From assembly GCF_001613425.1 (NCBI RefSeq), contig NZ_BDCI01000002.1, positions 62,001-126,000 of the forward strand: DNA of 64,000 nucleotides, given 5' to 3'. Below are positions 27,929-38,099 of the stretch, piece after piece (the first letter of the stretch is position 1; each line of letters begins with the position of its first letter). Source of the stretch: Nocardia vulneris (GTDB taxonomy: Bacteria; Actinomycetota; Actinomycetes; Mycobacteriales; Mycobacteriaceae). A program made the position numbers and the translations under genes. The notes under the pieces were generated by a model. It was not told the origin of the DNA. It was given only the letters and a program-made list of their open reading frames with translations, and did not search any database.

Positions 27929-30900
27929 TGTGGTCTCCTCCCGTATCCGGCCCGTCGGGCGGCGCCACGGCCCCGACCGCGCGGAAGTACTCGAACATCC
28001 GATGGATCCAGCCGGTATCCGCCTGCGGATACGGGCAACCGACGTCGGCCAGTGCGCGCCTGGACTTTTCGTTGTCGAAGGTGTGCGTGCCGAGCCGCAT
28101 CACGCCCTCGCGCATGAGCGGCACCAGCGGGCCCAGGCCCTGCCGTTGGTCGTCGCTGTCGCCCACCTCGTGTTCCAGCGCGCCCATCCACTCGGCGCCG
28201 CTGGTCGGCGCTATCGAATACCCTTCCGCGCGCACGGTTTCCAGGATGGTCGGCCAGTCCAGCCCGTCGGGGTGGTACAGATGCCAGGTCTCGTTGTCCG
28301 GCTTGCCCTCCGACAGTTGGATGATCGCGCGCGCCACATAGTCCACCGGCAACAGGTCCACCGCGGGGGCGTCGACGATATCGTCCGGGTAGCGGCCGAG
28401 TAGCGCGAATCCCTTCATCTGCAACCAGAAGAAGTCGTCGTGCCGGCACGCACCGGTCCGGCGGTGCCCGGCGATGCGGCCGACCCGGTGCACGGTGACC
28501 GGCAGTCCGGCCGCGCGCGCCCGCAGCGCCAATTGCTCACCGACCCACTTGCTCTGGGAGTACCCGATGCCCAGCGAGGCCGGGTCGCCCGGCACCGTTT
28601 CCTCGCCGATCAGGCCGGTGCCGGAATCGGGCGGGAACACACCCATCGTCGAGATCAGGCGCAGCGGCGTGGCATTGACCGCGCAGAAGTCCAGCAGGTG
28701 GCGCAGTCCGTCCACGTTCGTGCGCTTGACCGTGTGGTACGGCACGACGAAATTGATATGCGCCGCCGCGTGATAGACCTGCGCGATATCGCGCGCCTGC
28801 CATTCGTAGCCGCTGCCCAGGCCGAACCGCGGCTGGTCGAGATCGCCGAGGCAGAGGTCGACCTCGTCGAGCCCGGACGGATCGAGCGCGAATTTCCGGA
28901 AGGCGCGCCGCAGCCGTTCCCGCCCCTCCTCGACGCTGTCCGCGCGGACCAGGCACCGCACGTGGTGCCCGGTGCGCTGCAACTCGTCCAGCAGATGACT
29001 GCCGAGGAATCCGGTTGCGCCGGTGAGGAATACCGTGCCATCGACCGGTTCCTGCCGGGTACCGATCACGAAGTCGCGCAGTTCGGCTTCCGCGCGCAGA
29101 TCCGGGCCGGCCGCCGCCGTGCGGTCGGCGAGGATGTGCGCCATCCCGCGCGGTGTCGGCGTGCTCAGCAGCGCCGCGAGCCCGACGTCGGTGTCGAAGC
29201 GCCGCTTGACCATTCGATGCAGGCGCGCGGCGAGCAACGAATGACCGCCGAGCACGAAGAAGTCGGCGTCCGGGTGCGCGGGCCGCTCGCCGAGCACCTC
29301 GGTCCACAGCTCCGCGAGCACCTGTTCGGTACCGGTCCACTCGGCCCCGGCCGATCCGGACCCTGCCGAGTGCGGCCCGTTCGCATCGACAGGACCGCGC
29401 TCGTCGGAACCGCACAGCGCCGTCAGTGCACGCCGGTCGGTCTTGCCGTTCGCCGTCACCGGCATCGCGTCGACCCTGGTGAGCCGACGCGGAATCATGT
29501 AGTCGGGCAGCACCGTCGCGACCCGCGCACGCCAGTCCAGCGGTGGCTCCGTAGCGCTCTGCACGAACGCGTGCAGCGTGCGGTCGCCACCTGCGGGCAC
29601 GACCAGGACCGCGGCCGCATCCACCGCCAACTCGCGTTCCAGGGCGGCCTCGATCTCGCCCGGTTCGACGCGATACCCGCGAATCTTGACCTGGTCGTCC
29701 TTGCGGCCGCGGTAGTGCAACTGCCCGTCCGGGGCCAGCATCACCACGTCGCCGGTGCGATACATCAGCTGCCCGGCGACGAACGGGTCCGGCACCATGG
29801 CCGCGCGCGTCTTCTCCGGCAGACCGAGGTAACCGGGCGAAACCACCGGTCCCGCCACGCACAGTTCGCCCTCGACGCCGAACGGGACCCGCTGTGCCGT
29901 GCCGGTCGTGCCGGACTCGTCGAGCACGTAGGCGTCGACGCCCGCGACCACCCGGCCGATCGACGGGATGGTAGGCCAGGCGCCGGGATCGGCGGGTAAT
30001 GCGTCCCAGCTGCACAGGTGCGCCTCGGACGGGCCGTACGCGTTGATCAGCCGGGCCGCGGGGTGCCGCCGGAACATCGCCCGCACGTCCTCGGTCACCA
30101 CCAGCCGTTCCCCGGTCACATACACCTCGCGCAGCTCCGGCAACGACACCGTCGCGGACCGCAGCACTGCGGCCAGCTCACGCAGCGACACGTACGGCAG
30201 GTACACCCGCTCGATCCGTTCCCGCGCCAGCAGCACGGCCAGCGCCTCGAAGTCGGTGCGCGCCGCCGCCGGCGGAACGACCAGAGTGCCACCCGCGCAC
30301 AAGGTGCCGAACACCTCGAGGGCGAACACGTCGAAGGCAGGCGGCATGTACTGCAATGTGCGCAGCGCGCGGCCGGACGAGCGGAGCGCTTGGTTGTGCA
30401 CCAGGTTGGCCAGCGTGATCTCCGGCAAGGGCACGCCTTTGGGGCGGCCGGTGGAACCGGAGGTGTACACGAGGTAGGCCGTGTCCTGCGGCGTCTTGCG
30501 CGGCTCGTCGAATGTCGCTGCGGCGCCGTCGATATCGGCGTAGTCGAGCACCTCGACGCCGGCCGGGAGTTCGAACTCCGCAGCGCCCGCGTCGCCGGAC
30601 CGCAACAGAATCGTTGCGCCGCAGTCGCGCAGGGCGAAGCTCAGCCGCTCCCCTGGCTGGTCCGGATCGAGCGTCACGTAGCTGCCGCCCGCGCGCAGAA
30701 TGCCGATGATCGCGGCCACCAGGTCCGGCCCCGGACGCAGCAGCACCGCCACCGGCTGCCCGTCGCGAATTCCCCTGGCGACCAGCGACTCCGCGACTGC
30801 CTCTGCGCGCCTGGTCAATTCGGCGTACGAGATCTCCGTACCGTCCGCACGCACCGCCGGATCCGCCGCCGCGGCAGCCGCACTCGCCGCGAAGAGATCC

Positions 30901-32303
30901 GCGGTCAGCTCGGTGCCGAGGTCGGGCGCAGCGCCGCGGCGGGCGCACAGTTCGGTGATCGCCTGCTCTTCGTCCGCACCGATCCAGCGCAACGCCGCCA
31001 CCGCGGTATCCGGGTCGGCCAGCACGCTGTCCACCAGCGTCGCGACTCGCTGCGCCAGGTACTCGGTGAACTGCCCACCCGCCGGTGCGGCGGTGCGGTG
31101 CTCCACGACCACGGTGAAACGGTCCGCTAGTTCGTCCACCAGCATCGCCATGTCGTACTTGGCCCCGCCCGGCGCGTGTTCCCAGGTCTGCACGCCCCAG
31201 GTGGGCAGATCCAAGCGACGCGCGGCCGCGGGCATCACCGTGATCATCGCGTTGAACAGGTCGTCGGCACCGTCCTGGTGGCCCGCGCGCACCTCGCCGA
31301 GCACCGTCGCCAACGGCGTGTGCCGATGCCGAAGCGCCTCCAGCACTTCCTTTTTCACGGCTGCGAGCACGGCACGGGCGGTATCGGCACGGTCCAGCCG
31401 GTGCCGGAGCACCACGGTGTTTGTCAGATGCCCGAGCACCTCCGCGTCACCGGCGCCGCGCACCGAGACCGGGAGACCCAGGAGCAGATCGTCGCGCCCG
31501 GTCTGCCGATGCAGCAGCACGAAGCACAGGGCGATGAAGAACATGCTGGTGGTGATGCCCTCGGCGGCACAGAACGCACGCACCCGCCCGGATACGTCGT
31601 CGTCCAGGATCAACTGCCGCGTCACCTGCCGAGCCTCGCCCACGCCCGGTAGCCCCAGCTGCGGTGCCGCGGGCGCATTCGCCAGCTTCGCCTGCCAATG
31701 CCGCAGCGCCGCTGCGTCGGCGCACAGATCGGACCAGCCCGCGTAGGACTCGATCGACTGCCGTCGTTCCCGCCGCGACGGTTCCCGACCCTGCGTCAGC
31801 GCGGTATAGGTGGCTTCCAACTGGCTGAGGTACGGCTTCCAGGACAGCCCGTCGAACACGGTGTGGTGGATGTTGAACACCAGCACACTGCGACCTTCGG
31901 CGCGCCGGCGCAGGTGCCGTACCCGCGCGAGCGGACCGTCGCGCAGATCGAATTCGGTTGCGGCTACCTGGGCCACCTGGTCGGCCACCCATTCCTCGGG
32001 GTCGCCGCCCGGGAAGTCCAGGACGTCGACCGCCGGGGCCAGCTCGCCGTGCACCACCTGCCGCAGATCGCCGTCGTCGGCCATCTCGAAGGTCGTGCGC
32101 AGGGCGGTGTGGTCCCGATGGACCACACCGAGCGCCCGCACGAGCACCCCGTGCGCCAGCCGCAGCGGCACCCGCAGCACCAGTGGCTGGCTGTAGGCCG
32201 TGGGATCGGCGCCGTAGACGCTGGCGAACCACATCCCGGGCTGGGCCGGCGAGGCGGGCAATCGCCGCGCCGCGACCGTCGTGAACTCATTGCAAGCCGT
32301 CAT
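27921..32303 (-). CDS. PBD NRPS, C-A-PCP-reductase
   Basis: A 1,460-residue terminal module. The C domain (about 10-430) has HHTVFDG near 155. The A domain (about 450-940) has YLVYTSGSTGRPKG and a hydrophobic pocket read manually as about DVLVYTALCK, compatible with a 4-alkylproline. The PCP carries GGHSLLA near 1020. The C-terminal NAD(P)H thioester reductase (about 1085-1440) has the Rossmann motif GATGFLGSHLL and an SDR-type triad (Thr in LISTMGV, Tyr/Lys in GYSQSKWVGE). In PBD pathways this protein couples the anthranilate to the hydropyrrole acid and releases the dipeptide as an aldehyde, which closes to the carbinolamine or imine. It begins 1 nt after the preceding stop. Confidence 0.92.
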   Translation of the reverse strand: MTACNEFTTVAARRLPASPAQPGMWFASVYGADPTAYSQPLVLRVPLRLAHGVLVRALGVVHRDHTALRTTFEMADDGDLRQVVHGELAPAVDVLDFPGGDPEEWVADQVAQVAATEFDLRDGPLARVRHLRRRAEGRSVLVFNIHHTVFDGLSWKPYLSQLEATYTALTQGREPSRRERRQSIESYAGWSDLCADAAALRHWQAKLANAPAAPQLGLPGVGEARQVTRQLILDDDVSGRVRAFCAAEGITTSMFFIALCFVLLHRQTGRDDLLLGLPVSVRGAGDAEVLGHLTNTVVLRHRLDRADTARAVLAAVKKEVLEALRHRHTPLATVLGEVRAGHQDGADDLFNAMITVMPAAARRLDLPTWGVQTWEHAPGGAKYDMAMLVDELADRFTVVVEHRTAAPAGGQFTEYLAQRVATLVDSVLADPDTAVAALRWIGADEEQAITELCARRGAAPDLGTELTADLFAASAAAAAADPAVRADGTEISYAELTRRAEAVAESLVARGIRDGQPVAVLLRPGPDLVAAIIGILRAGGSYVTLDPDQPGERLSFALRDCGATILLRSGDAGAAEFELPAGVEVLDYADIDGAAATFDEPRKTPQDTAYLVYTSGSTGRPKGVPLPEITLANLVHNQALRSSGRALRTLQYMPPAFDVFALEVFGTLCAGGTLVVPPAAARTDFEALAVLLARERIERVYLPYVSLRELAAVLRSATVSLPELREVYVTGERLVVTEDVRAMFRRHPAARLINAYGPSEAHLCSWDALPADPGAWPTIPSIGRVVAGVDAYVLDESGTTGTAQRVPFGVEGELCVAGPVVSPGYLGLPEKTRAAMVPDPFVAGQLMYRTGDVVMLAPDGQLHYRGRKDDQVKIRGYRVEPGEIEAALERELAVDAAAVLVVPAGGDRTLHAFVQSATEPPLDWRARVATVLPDYMIPRRLTRVDAMPVTANGKTDRRALTALCGSDERGPVDANGPHSAGSGSAGAEWTGTEQVLAELWTEVLGERPAHPDADFFVLGGHSLLAARLHRMVKRRFDTDVGLAALLSTPTPRGMAHILADRTAAAGPDLRAEAELRDFVIGTRQEPVDGTVFLTGATGFLGSHLLDELQRTGHHVRCLVRADSVEEGRERLRRAFRKFALDPSGLDEVDLCLGDLDQPRFGLGSGYEWQARDIAQVYHAAAHINFVVPYHTVKRTNVDGLRHLLDFCAVNATPLRLISTMGVFPPDSGTGLIGEETVPGDPASLGIGYSQSKWVGEQLALRARAAGLPVTVHRVGRIAGHRRTGACRHDDFFWLQMKGFALLGRYPDDIVDAPAVDLLPVDYVARAIIQLSEGKPDNETWHLYHPDGLDWPTILETVRAEGYSIAPTSGAEWMGALEHEVGDSDDQRQGLGPLVPLMREGVMRLGTHTFDNEKSRRALADVGCPYPQADTGWIHRMFEYFRAVGAVAPPDGPDTGGDHND

Positions 32304-32304
32304 G

Positions 32305-34137
32305 TCAGCCTCGCGCTCGCTTGGTGCGAATCAGGTCGGCGATGCCGCGCACGGTGCCGGCGCCGACCATCTCGTCGGGCGCCAACGCGACGCCCAGCAC
32401 GTCCTCGAGCCGTGCCCCGAGGTCGATCAATTGCAGTGACGTGACACCACTCTGGAGCAGGCCCGCGTCCAGCTCGAGTGCCGCCGTTTTCGTGATATCG
32501 GCCAATGCCGAGCGCACCACCGCGGCGATCCGATCCGGGGGTTCGCCCGGCGCGGGCACGCCGGTCTCGGCCTCGTCGGTGCCGTCCGCCGTCTGCTCTG
32601 CGAGCAGCGACGACAAGCGCTGGCGGTCGATCTTTCCGTTCGTGTTGCGCGGAAATGCCGCCAACGTCAGCACTGTCGACGGCACCATGTAGTCGGGCAG
32701 CCGCTCGCGCAAGTGGGCGGTGAGCTCGAGCTCGGACAGTTCGGCGTCGAGCGCGGGCACGCACCACAGGGCGAGTTGCCCGGCCGCGCCACCGCTCGGC
32801 ACCGCCTGTGCCACCGCCTGCTGCACGCCGGGAAACTCCTCGGCGGTGAGTTCGACATGGCGCGGTTCCACCCGGAACCCCCGCACCTTCACCATCTGGT
32901 CGGTGCGACCGGCGAGCACGATCTCGCCGCGCTCGGTCAGCTTGGCCAGATCGCCGGTGCGCAACAGCCGAATACCGTCGTGCCGGACGAACTTTCGCGC
33001 CGTGAGGTCGGGGTCGCCGAGATACCCCGACGCGACGCCGTCGCCCGCGATGCACAGCTCGCCGATCGTCCCGGGCGGGCATTCGTTCAGGGCCTCGTCC
33101 CGCACCGTCAGCTCGACCGTGGGCATGGGTCGGCCGACCGGGATCTGCGCCGCGGCCAGATCCGCGGGCGTGATCTTGTGCACCGCGGTCAGCGCCGAAT
33201 TCTCGGTGCACCCGAAGGCATTGAGCACCTCGCCGCCCACGACGGCCAGGGCGCGCTCGACGTGCGACGCGGCCGGGAAGTCACCGCTGACGATCACCGT
33301 CCGCACCCCGGCCAGGCTCTGCGGATGGTGCTCCACGAGCAGGTTGAACAAGCCGACGGACAGGTTGAGCACCGTGATGCGTTCGCGCGCTATGAGTTCG
33401 GCCAGCTCGCCGAGCGGCGGCATCTCCTGCGGCGCGACGCTGAGCCTGCCGCCGCGCAGCAGACACGTCCAGATATCGGTGGTCGACGCCGCGAACGCGG
33501 GCTGTGCGAGTTGCAGGAACCGATCCTGCGGACCCGGCGTGAACCCGGTGAGATGCCGGGCGACCCTGGCGATGCCCCGATGCGCGATCACCACGCCCTT
33601 GGGCGCGCCGGTCGAGCCCGACGTGAACAAGACGAAAGCCGGTGCCGCCGGATCGATCTCGAGCCCGAGCGGGGTACCGGGCTGCGCCGACGCCGCGGCC
33701 AGCAGCTCGTCCACCGGCACGCATTCGGCTTCGGGGAGGCCGTCGACCGATCCGTCGACCACGGTGAGCGCCGGTGTGGCGACTGCACACATCCGGTCCT
33801 TGTGCGCCGCGGGGTGGGCCGGATTGAACGGGACCACCACCAGCCCGGCCTTCAGGATCCCGAGAAATATTTGATACGTGGCCAACCCACGGTCGAGATG
33901 GACGCCGACCCGCGCCCCGGGGGCGAGCCCGCGCGCACGCAGCGCCCGCGCGAGCCGATCGGCCCGCGCGTCCAGCTCGGCGTAGGTCAGGGTGGTCGTG
34001 CCGTCCGAGATCGCCTCGCGCGCGGCGTGTTCCCGTGCCGCCCGCTCGAACGCGTCGACGATGGTGTCGGTGGTTGCCGCCCCGGTCCGGTCCGTGTCGG
34101 CGGACTCGACCGGTGTTGCGGTTGGCGAGTGAGTCAT
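32305..34137 (-). CDS. PBD NRPS loading module, A-PCP, substituted anthranilate activating
   Basis: A 610-residue A-PCP protein. The adenylation domain has [14 protein letters not shown] near 170, the core motif around AFAASTTDIW, and NGKID near 520. The Asp that binds the alpha-amino group of amino acids is an Ala in AFAAS, as expected for an aryl acid. The carrier domain holds its phosphopantetheine serine in SGVTSLQL near 566. It should load 3-hydroxy-4-methylanthranilate (or its unmethylated form) and pass it to the downstream C domain. Its ATG overlaps the formamidase stop by ATGA; I reject earlier in-frame starts because they lie inside that gene. Confidence 0.92.
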   Translation of the reverse strand: MTHSPTATPVESADTDRTGAATTDTIVDAFERAAREHAAREAISDGTTTLTYAELDARADRLARALRARGLAPGARVGVHLDRGLATYQIFLGILKAGLVVVPFNPAHPAAHKDRMCAVATPALTVVDGSVDGLPEAECVPVDELLAAASAQPGTPLGLEIDPAAPAFVLFTSGSTGAPKGVVIAHRGIARVARHLTGFTPGPQDRFLQLAQPAFAASTTDIWTCLLRGGRLSVAPQEMPPLGELAELIARERITVLNLSVGLFNLLVEHHPQSLAGVRTVIVSGDFPAASHVERALAVVGGEVLNAFGCTENSALTAVHKITPADLAAAQIPVGRPMPTVELTVRDEALNECPPGTIGELCIAGDGVASGYLGDPDLTARKFVRHDGIRLLRTGDLAKLTERGEIVLAGRTDQMVKVRGFRVEPRHVELTAEEFPGVQQAVAQAVPSGGAAGQLALWCVPALDAELSELELTAHLRERLPDYMVPSTVLTLAAFPRNTNGKIDRQRLSSLLAEQTADGTDEAETGVPAPGEPPDRIAAVVRSALADITKTAALELDAGLLQSGVTSLQLIDLGARLEDVLGVALAPDEMVGAGTVRGIADLIRTKRARG

Positions 34138-35024
34138 CGGGCTGATGTCACCGTCCCTTCCGGTGTGGTTGCGCCTCGACAGCCTGCGCCGAGGCCGAAG
34201 TGCCGCAGGCTGATCCGGCCGAACGGGGTCGACGGATCCGCCAGATCCAGCGGCAGGTCGAAGTGATCGCGGTCCGGCACGATCTGCGCCCGCACCGGGA
34301 TCGACTGTGCGGCAAGGTAAGCCGCGTACATCTCGTGCTGACGCAGGTAGGTCCGCGTCTCGTGCCGCCCGACCGCGAGCAGGATCGAGTCGCAGCGCGG
34401 TGCCGGCATGTGCAGCGGACTGCACTCGTGCGCCAGTTCCGGTGTCAGCCGCACGGCGTCGTTGACGTAGGTGCGCGGGATCTCGGTCAGGTCGTAGAGT
34501 CCGCTCAACAGGCACGCGCTGCGCACCCGCGGCGCGTCGGCGCCGGCCAGCGCCGCGGCGAGCAGATGCGCGCCCGCGCTGCTCCCCGCGACGTGCACGC
34601 GCGCCGGGTCGATCCCGAACAGCGAGCCGGAACCGTCCAGCCAGGCCAGTGCCCGGGCCACCGAGGCGATCATGCCCGGCAGCGTCCGATCGGGCGCGAG
34701 CCCGTAACCGACTGCCACGAAGGCACATCCGTGGGCCCGCGCCTGCCTGGCCGCGAAACACGCGTCGTCGATGCCGGACTCCTGCCAGTGACCGCCGTGC
34801 ACGAAGACGAGGGCGGGCGTTTCGGGCCCGCGCGTACCGTGCGGCACGGCCGGGAACACGTGGCAGCGTTCGCCCCGGCCGCCGCCGTACGGCACGGCCA
34901 TGTGCGCGTCCAGCCGGGACCTGGCAAGGTCGCTGCGCATCCGGTAGCGGCGCAGTGTGCCCGCCGGGTCGCGGGCGGCGCTGCTCGGGGAATACTCGCG
35001 GTCGAGCGTGCTGCGCTCACTCAT
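34134..35024 (-). CDS. Arylformamidase (kynurenine formamidase), alpha/beta-hydrolase type
   Basis: A 296-residue alpha/beta hydrolase: oxyanion motif VFVHGGHWQ near 73-81, nucleophile in GSSAGAHLL near 146, a likely acid/His pair in DRDHFDLPLD near 255. It fits the eukaryote-like formamidases that turn N-formylkynurenine into kynurenine. In this operon it follows tryptophan 2,3-dioxygenase chemically. It overlaps the methyltransferase by 8 nt and the loading module by 4 nt. Confidence 0.87.
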   Translation of the reverse strand: MSERSTLDREYSPSSAARDPAGTLRRYRMRSDLARSRLDAHMAVPYGGGRGERCHVFPAVPHGTRGPETPALVFVHGGHWQESGIDDACFAARQARAHGCAFVAVGYGLAPDRTLPGMIASVARALAWLDGSGSLFGIDPARVHVAGSSAGAHLLAAALAGADAPRVRSACLLSGLYDLTEIPRTYVNDAVRLTPELAHECSPLHMPAPRCDSILLAVGRHETRTYLRQHEMYAAYLAAQSIPVRAQIVPDRDHFDLPLDLADPSTPFGRISLRHFGLGAGCRGATTPEGTVTSAR

Positions 35025-36081
35025 CGGACTTGCGCCCCTCGATCACTCCGTGCGGTGTCCACCCGGCGCTGCGAATGCGGGTGAGTTCGGCGAATCCCGC
35101 TGTGCGCAGCCACTCTTCGTGTTCGCGCCAGGGGTAGATCGTCGATTCCTCGGACGGCAGCGTGGCGAAATACACGTTGTCCAGCGCGGTGTAGAGCGGT
35201 CCGCGCCCGTCGTCGTCGGCGAACGCGTTGAACACCAGCACCCGTCCGCCGGGCGGCAGCGCCGCGTACGCCCGCCGCAGCAGCGTCCGGTTCTGCTCCG
35301 GCGACCAGATCACGAACTGGTGCGCGAAGAGCACGGCGTCGTAGCCGCCGGGCAGCGGTTCGCCGAACATATCGCCCGCGATCACGTCGATGCGGTCGCC
35401 GAGGTCCGCGGCCGCGATGTTGTCCCGGGCCACCTCGACCGCGCCTTCGAGGTCGAACACCGTGATCTTCACCTCCGGCTGTGCCCGGGCGATCGCGATC
35501 GCGTTGACCGCGTCGCCGCCACCGACGTCGAGGATTCTGGTCACGCCGGTGTAGTCCACCTGGTGCAGCAGCACCGGATTCGACAGCTCCGACCAGGAGT
35601 GCATGCCGCGGAAGAACAGATTCTCCAGCTCCGGGGTCTGCTCCAGCCGCGAGTACAGATCGCCGCCGGTGCCGGGCAGGTGTTTGAGGCCCAGATTCTT
35701 CCCGGTGCGCAACGATTCCGCGTACTCCTGCGCGGGCAGGTACGACAGCCGCTGCTGGAAGTCGATGATGTTGCGCAGCAGCGGCCAGGTGCCGTCCGCC
35801 ATCGCCGCGGCCGGCGTCGCGCCGAGCCGGTAGTGGTCGCCGTCGCGTTCGGTCAGGCCGAGTGAGGTGGTGCCGAGCAGCAGCATGCGCGCCGATTTGC
35901 GCGGGATGCCCAGGCCCGCCGCGGCATCCTCGCTCGTGGCGGGACCGTTCAGGTCGAGATATTCGAACAGTTGCAGTTCCGAGGCCGCCCGCAGTTGCTG
36001 GAAGGCGGCGAAGCCGAACAGCACCGGGATCAGCGAGGTGAGATCGACCGGCTTGCTGAGCTCGGTCTGCGTTTCCGTCAT
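35017..36081 (-). CDS. SAM-dependent C-methyltransferase of the anthranilate branch
   Basis: A 354-residue protein of the O-methyltransferase-fold family: an N-terminal dimerisation winged helix (about 10-110) and a Rossmann domain with the SAM motif ILDVGGGDAVNAIA near 184. In PBD clusters the homologous enzyme (SibL in sibiromycin) C-methylates 3-hydroxykynurenine, giving the 4-methyl group of the final anthranilate. The kynurenine context supports that role. It starts 39 nt after the tryptophan dioxygenase, the only sizeable gap in this operon. Confidence 0.87.
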   Translation of the reverse strand: MTETQTELSKPVDLTSLIPVLFGFAAFQQLRAASELQLFEYLDLNGPATSEDAAAGLGIPRKSARMLLLGTTSLGLTERDGDHYRLGATPAAAMADGTWPLLRNIIDFQQRLSYLPAQEYAESLRTGKNLGLKHLPGTGGDLYSRLEQTPELENLFFRGMHSWSELSNPVLLHQVDYTGVTRILDVGGGDAVNAIAIARAQPEVKITVFDLEGAVEVARDNIAAADLGDRIDVIAGDMFGEPLPGGYDAVLFAHQFVIWSPEQNRTLLRRAYAALPPGGRVLVFNAFADDDGRGPLYTALDNVYFATLPSEESTIYPWREHEEWLRTAGFAELTRIRSAGWTPHGVIEGRKSDE

Positions 36082-36120
36082 CGTGATCGTGTTCCTTACC
36101 GTCGTTGTCGTGGATTACCG

Positions 36121-36921
36121 CTAGAGCCGGGTGCGAAAGGTCCACAGCTCCGGGAAGAAGCGGTGTTCGTTGATGGCCCGCAGCCACGGCGCGCCATCGG
36201 TGCCCGCGGTCCCGCTCTTGCCGCCGAGCATCCGTTCGACCACCAGCAGGTGCGTGGAGCGCCAGTGCGAGAACTGGTAGGCCACCTCCAGCAGCGCCTC
36301 GGCGAGCCGGTGCGCGTCGCGATGCCGGACCGGGTCCCGGTAGATCTCCAGCCAGACGTCCTCCACCTCGGTGAGCGGCTCGTGCTGTGCGGCAGCAGGT
36401 TTCGACAGGCACGCGGCAGGGATCGCAAAGCCTCGGCGCGCAAGGTGCTGCAGTGCCGCGTCGTAGAGCGAGGGCTGTGCCAGCTCCGTGCGCAGCACCG
36501 GATGCCCGTCCCGGTGTGCCGCCTCGACCTGCCGGGCCGGCCGGTTGCCCATCACGAATTCCAAAGCGCGGTAAGCGAAGGACTGTGTGCCGGATGCGTC
36601 GTTGAGCACCTCGCGGAAGGCCACGTACTCGTCGACGGACATGCCGTTCAACGACTCCCAGCAGGCCACGAGCACCCGCTGCGTACGGGTCGCCCGGGAC
36701 AGGGCCAGGCAGGCGTCGGCGACGTCGTCGCGCTCGAGCGCGGCACGGGCAGTGCTCAGATCGTCGATCACCGCGCGGAACAGCAGCTCCTTGACGTGGC
36801 TGAGCAGAATGAAATTCAGCTCGCCACGCGCGTCACTGCGCGGCCGCTGCAGCGCGTGCAGTTCGTCCATGTGCGCGTAGGTGACGTACTCCGGGACGAG
36901 GTATTCCGGGGCGCTGGTCAT
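36121..36921 (-). CDS. Tryptophan 2,3-dioxygenase
   Basis: A 266-residue all-helical heme dioxygenase. Family features seen are LHALQRPRSDARGELNFILLSHVKELLF (cited in part; helix with substrate-side His), FAYRALEFVMGNR near 120, and FSHWRSTHLLVVERMLG near 220 containing the proximal heme histidine, followed by the GTAGTDGAPWL loop. It opens the indole ring of L-tryptophan to N-formylkynurenine and commits tryptophan to the PBD A-ring. ATGA overlap with kynureninase. Confidence 0.9.
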   Translation of the reverse strand: MTSAPEYLVPEYVTYAHMDELHALQRPRSDARGELNFILLSHVKELLFRAVIDDLSTARAALERDDVADACLALSRATRTQRVLVACWESLNGMSVDEYVAFREVLNDASGTQSFAYRALEFVMGNRPARQVEAAHRDGHPVLRTELAQPSLYDAALQHLARRGFAIPAACLSKPAAAQHEPLTEVEDVWLEIYRDPVRHRDAHRLAEALLEVAYQFSHWRSTHLLVVERMLGGKSGTAGTDGAPWLRAINEHRFFPELWTFRTRL

Positions 36922-38099
36922 AGCACTCCTTCCGTGGCGTGGCACAGCACTTCGGCCGCGCGTGACACCTGCTCGTGCGTCACGTAGAGCGGCGCGAAGG
37001 CGAACCGGATCAGGTCGGGCGGCCGGGCGTCGACGAGCACGCGGTGCTCGGCCAATGCGCGTTCCACTTTGTCCGCCTCGGGAATTCGCAACGCGAGATG
37101 CCCGCCGCGCCGCGCCGGATCCCGGGGCGAGGCCAGCCGATCCAGCAGTGGCGGACGGCGCTGCGCGAGGCATTCCAGAAAGAACTCACCGAGCGCCACG
37201 CTGCGCCGGTGCAGTGCGTCGATACCCACGTCGAGCAGCGGCGCGAGCGCGTGGTGCAATCCGACGAGGCTGAGCAGCGGCGGTGTACCGGTGCGGGCGC
37301 ATTCGATCCCGGCGGCCGGCTCGAACACCGGCGACATGTCGAACGGCCGCACGTGGCCGTGCCACCCGGTCAGCGGAAAGTCCACCGTCGCTTGCAGTCT
37401 GGTCGGCAGGTAGAGGAACGCCGGTGCGCCGGGACCACCACCGAGGTACTTGTATCCGCACCCCACGGCCAGATCGACCGCGTTGGCATCCAGATCCACC
37501 GGCAGCACACCGGCGGCGTGGCTGAGGTCCCACACCGACAGCGCCCCCGCGTCGTGACACAGCGTGGTGATCGGCCGGATCGCGCGACGCGCCCCGGTCC
37601 GGAAGTCCACCGGCGCGGTCACCGCCGCGGCCACCTGTCCCCCGTGCTCGCACAGGTACGAATCGAACTCCCCGTGCGACACGACGACGAGTTGCCGATC
37701 GAGCAGCCGGACCACCGAGTCGGCGATATACAGGTCGGTGGGGAACGATTCCGCCTCGATCAGCAGCACCGGCCGATCCCCGCGCAGCCGGCAGGCCGCC
37801 ACCAGCGCGTTGAACAGCGTCGTGGAGGTCGTCTCCCCCGCCACCATGACCTGCCCGGGCCCGGCGCCGAGTAGCGGGGCGAGCCGGTCCCCGATCGCGC
37901 GCGGCAGGTCCAGCCACCCGTCCTGGAACCAGCCCTGCACCTGCCTGCCCGCCCACTGGCCGGACACGACACGGTCCAGCTCGCCCACGAGACTGTGCCG
38001 GGGCGGTCCGAGCGAATTGCCGTTGAGGTGGATGGCGCCGTCGGTGGCGAACTCGTCCGCGTACGCGGCGAGCGGATCGGTATCGTCGCGAATTGTCAT
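36918..38099 (-). CDS. Kynureninase
   Basis: A 393-residue PLP enzyme. It shows the family N-terminal HLNGNSLGPPR segment, the PLP-binding DLSHAAGVLPVDL and the lysine in CGYKYLGGGPG near 228. It cleaves the kynurenine side chain to give anthranilate plus alanine; in this pathway the substrate is probably 3-hydroxy-4-methylkynurenine. I use ATG 38099, forming an ATGA overlap with the upstream stop, rather than the ATG at 38108. Confidence 0.9.
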   Translation of the reverse strand: MTIRDDTDPLAAYADEFATDGAIHLNGNSLGPPRHSLVGELDRVVSGQWAGRQVQGWFQDGWLDLPRAIGDRLAPLLGAGPGQVMVAGETTSTTLFNALVAACRLRGDRPVLLIEAESFPTDLYIADSVVRLLDRQLVVVSHGEFDSYLCEHGGQVAAAVTAPVDFRTGARRAIRPITTLCHDAGALSVWDLSHAAGVLPVDLDANAVDLAVGCGYKYLGGGPGAPAFLYLPTRLQATVDFPLTGWHGHVRPFDMSPVFEPAAGIECARTGTPPLLSLVGLHHALAPLLDVGIDALHRRSVALGEFFLECLAQRRPPLLDRLASPRDPARRGGHLALRIPEADKVERALAEHRVLVDARPPDLIRFAFAPLYVTHEQVSRAAEVLCHATEGVL

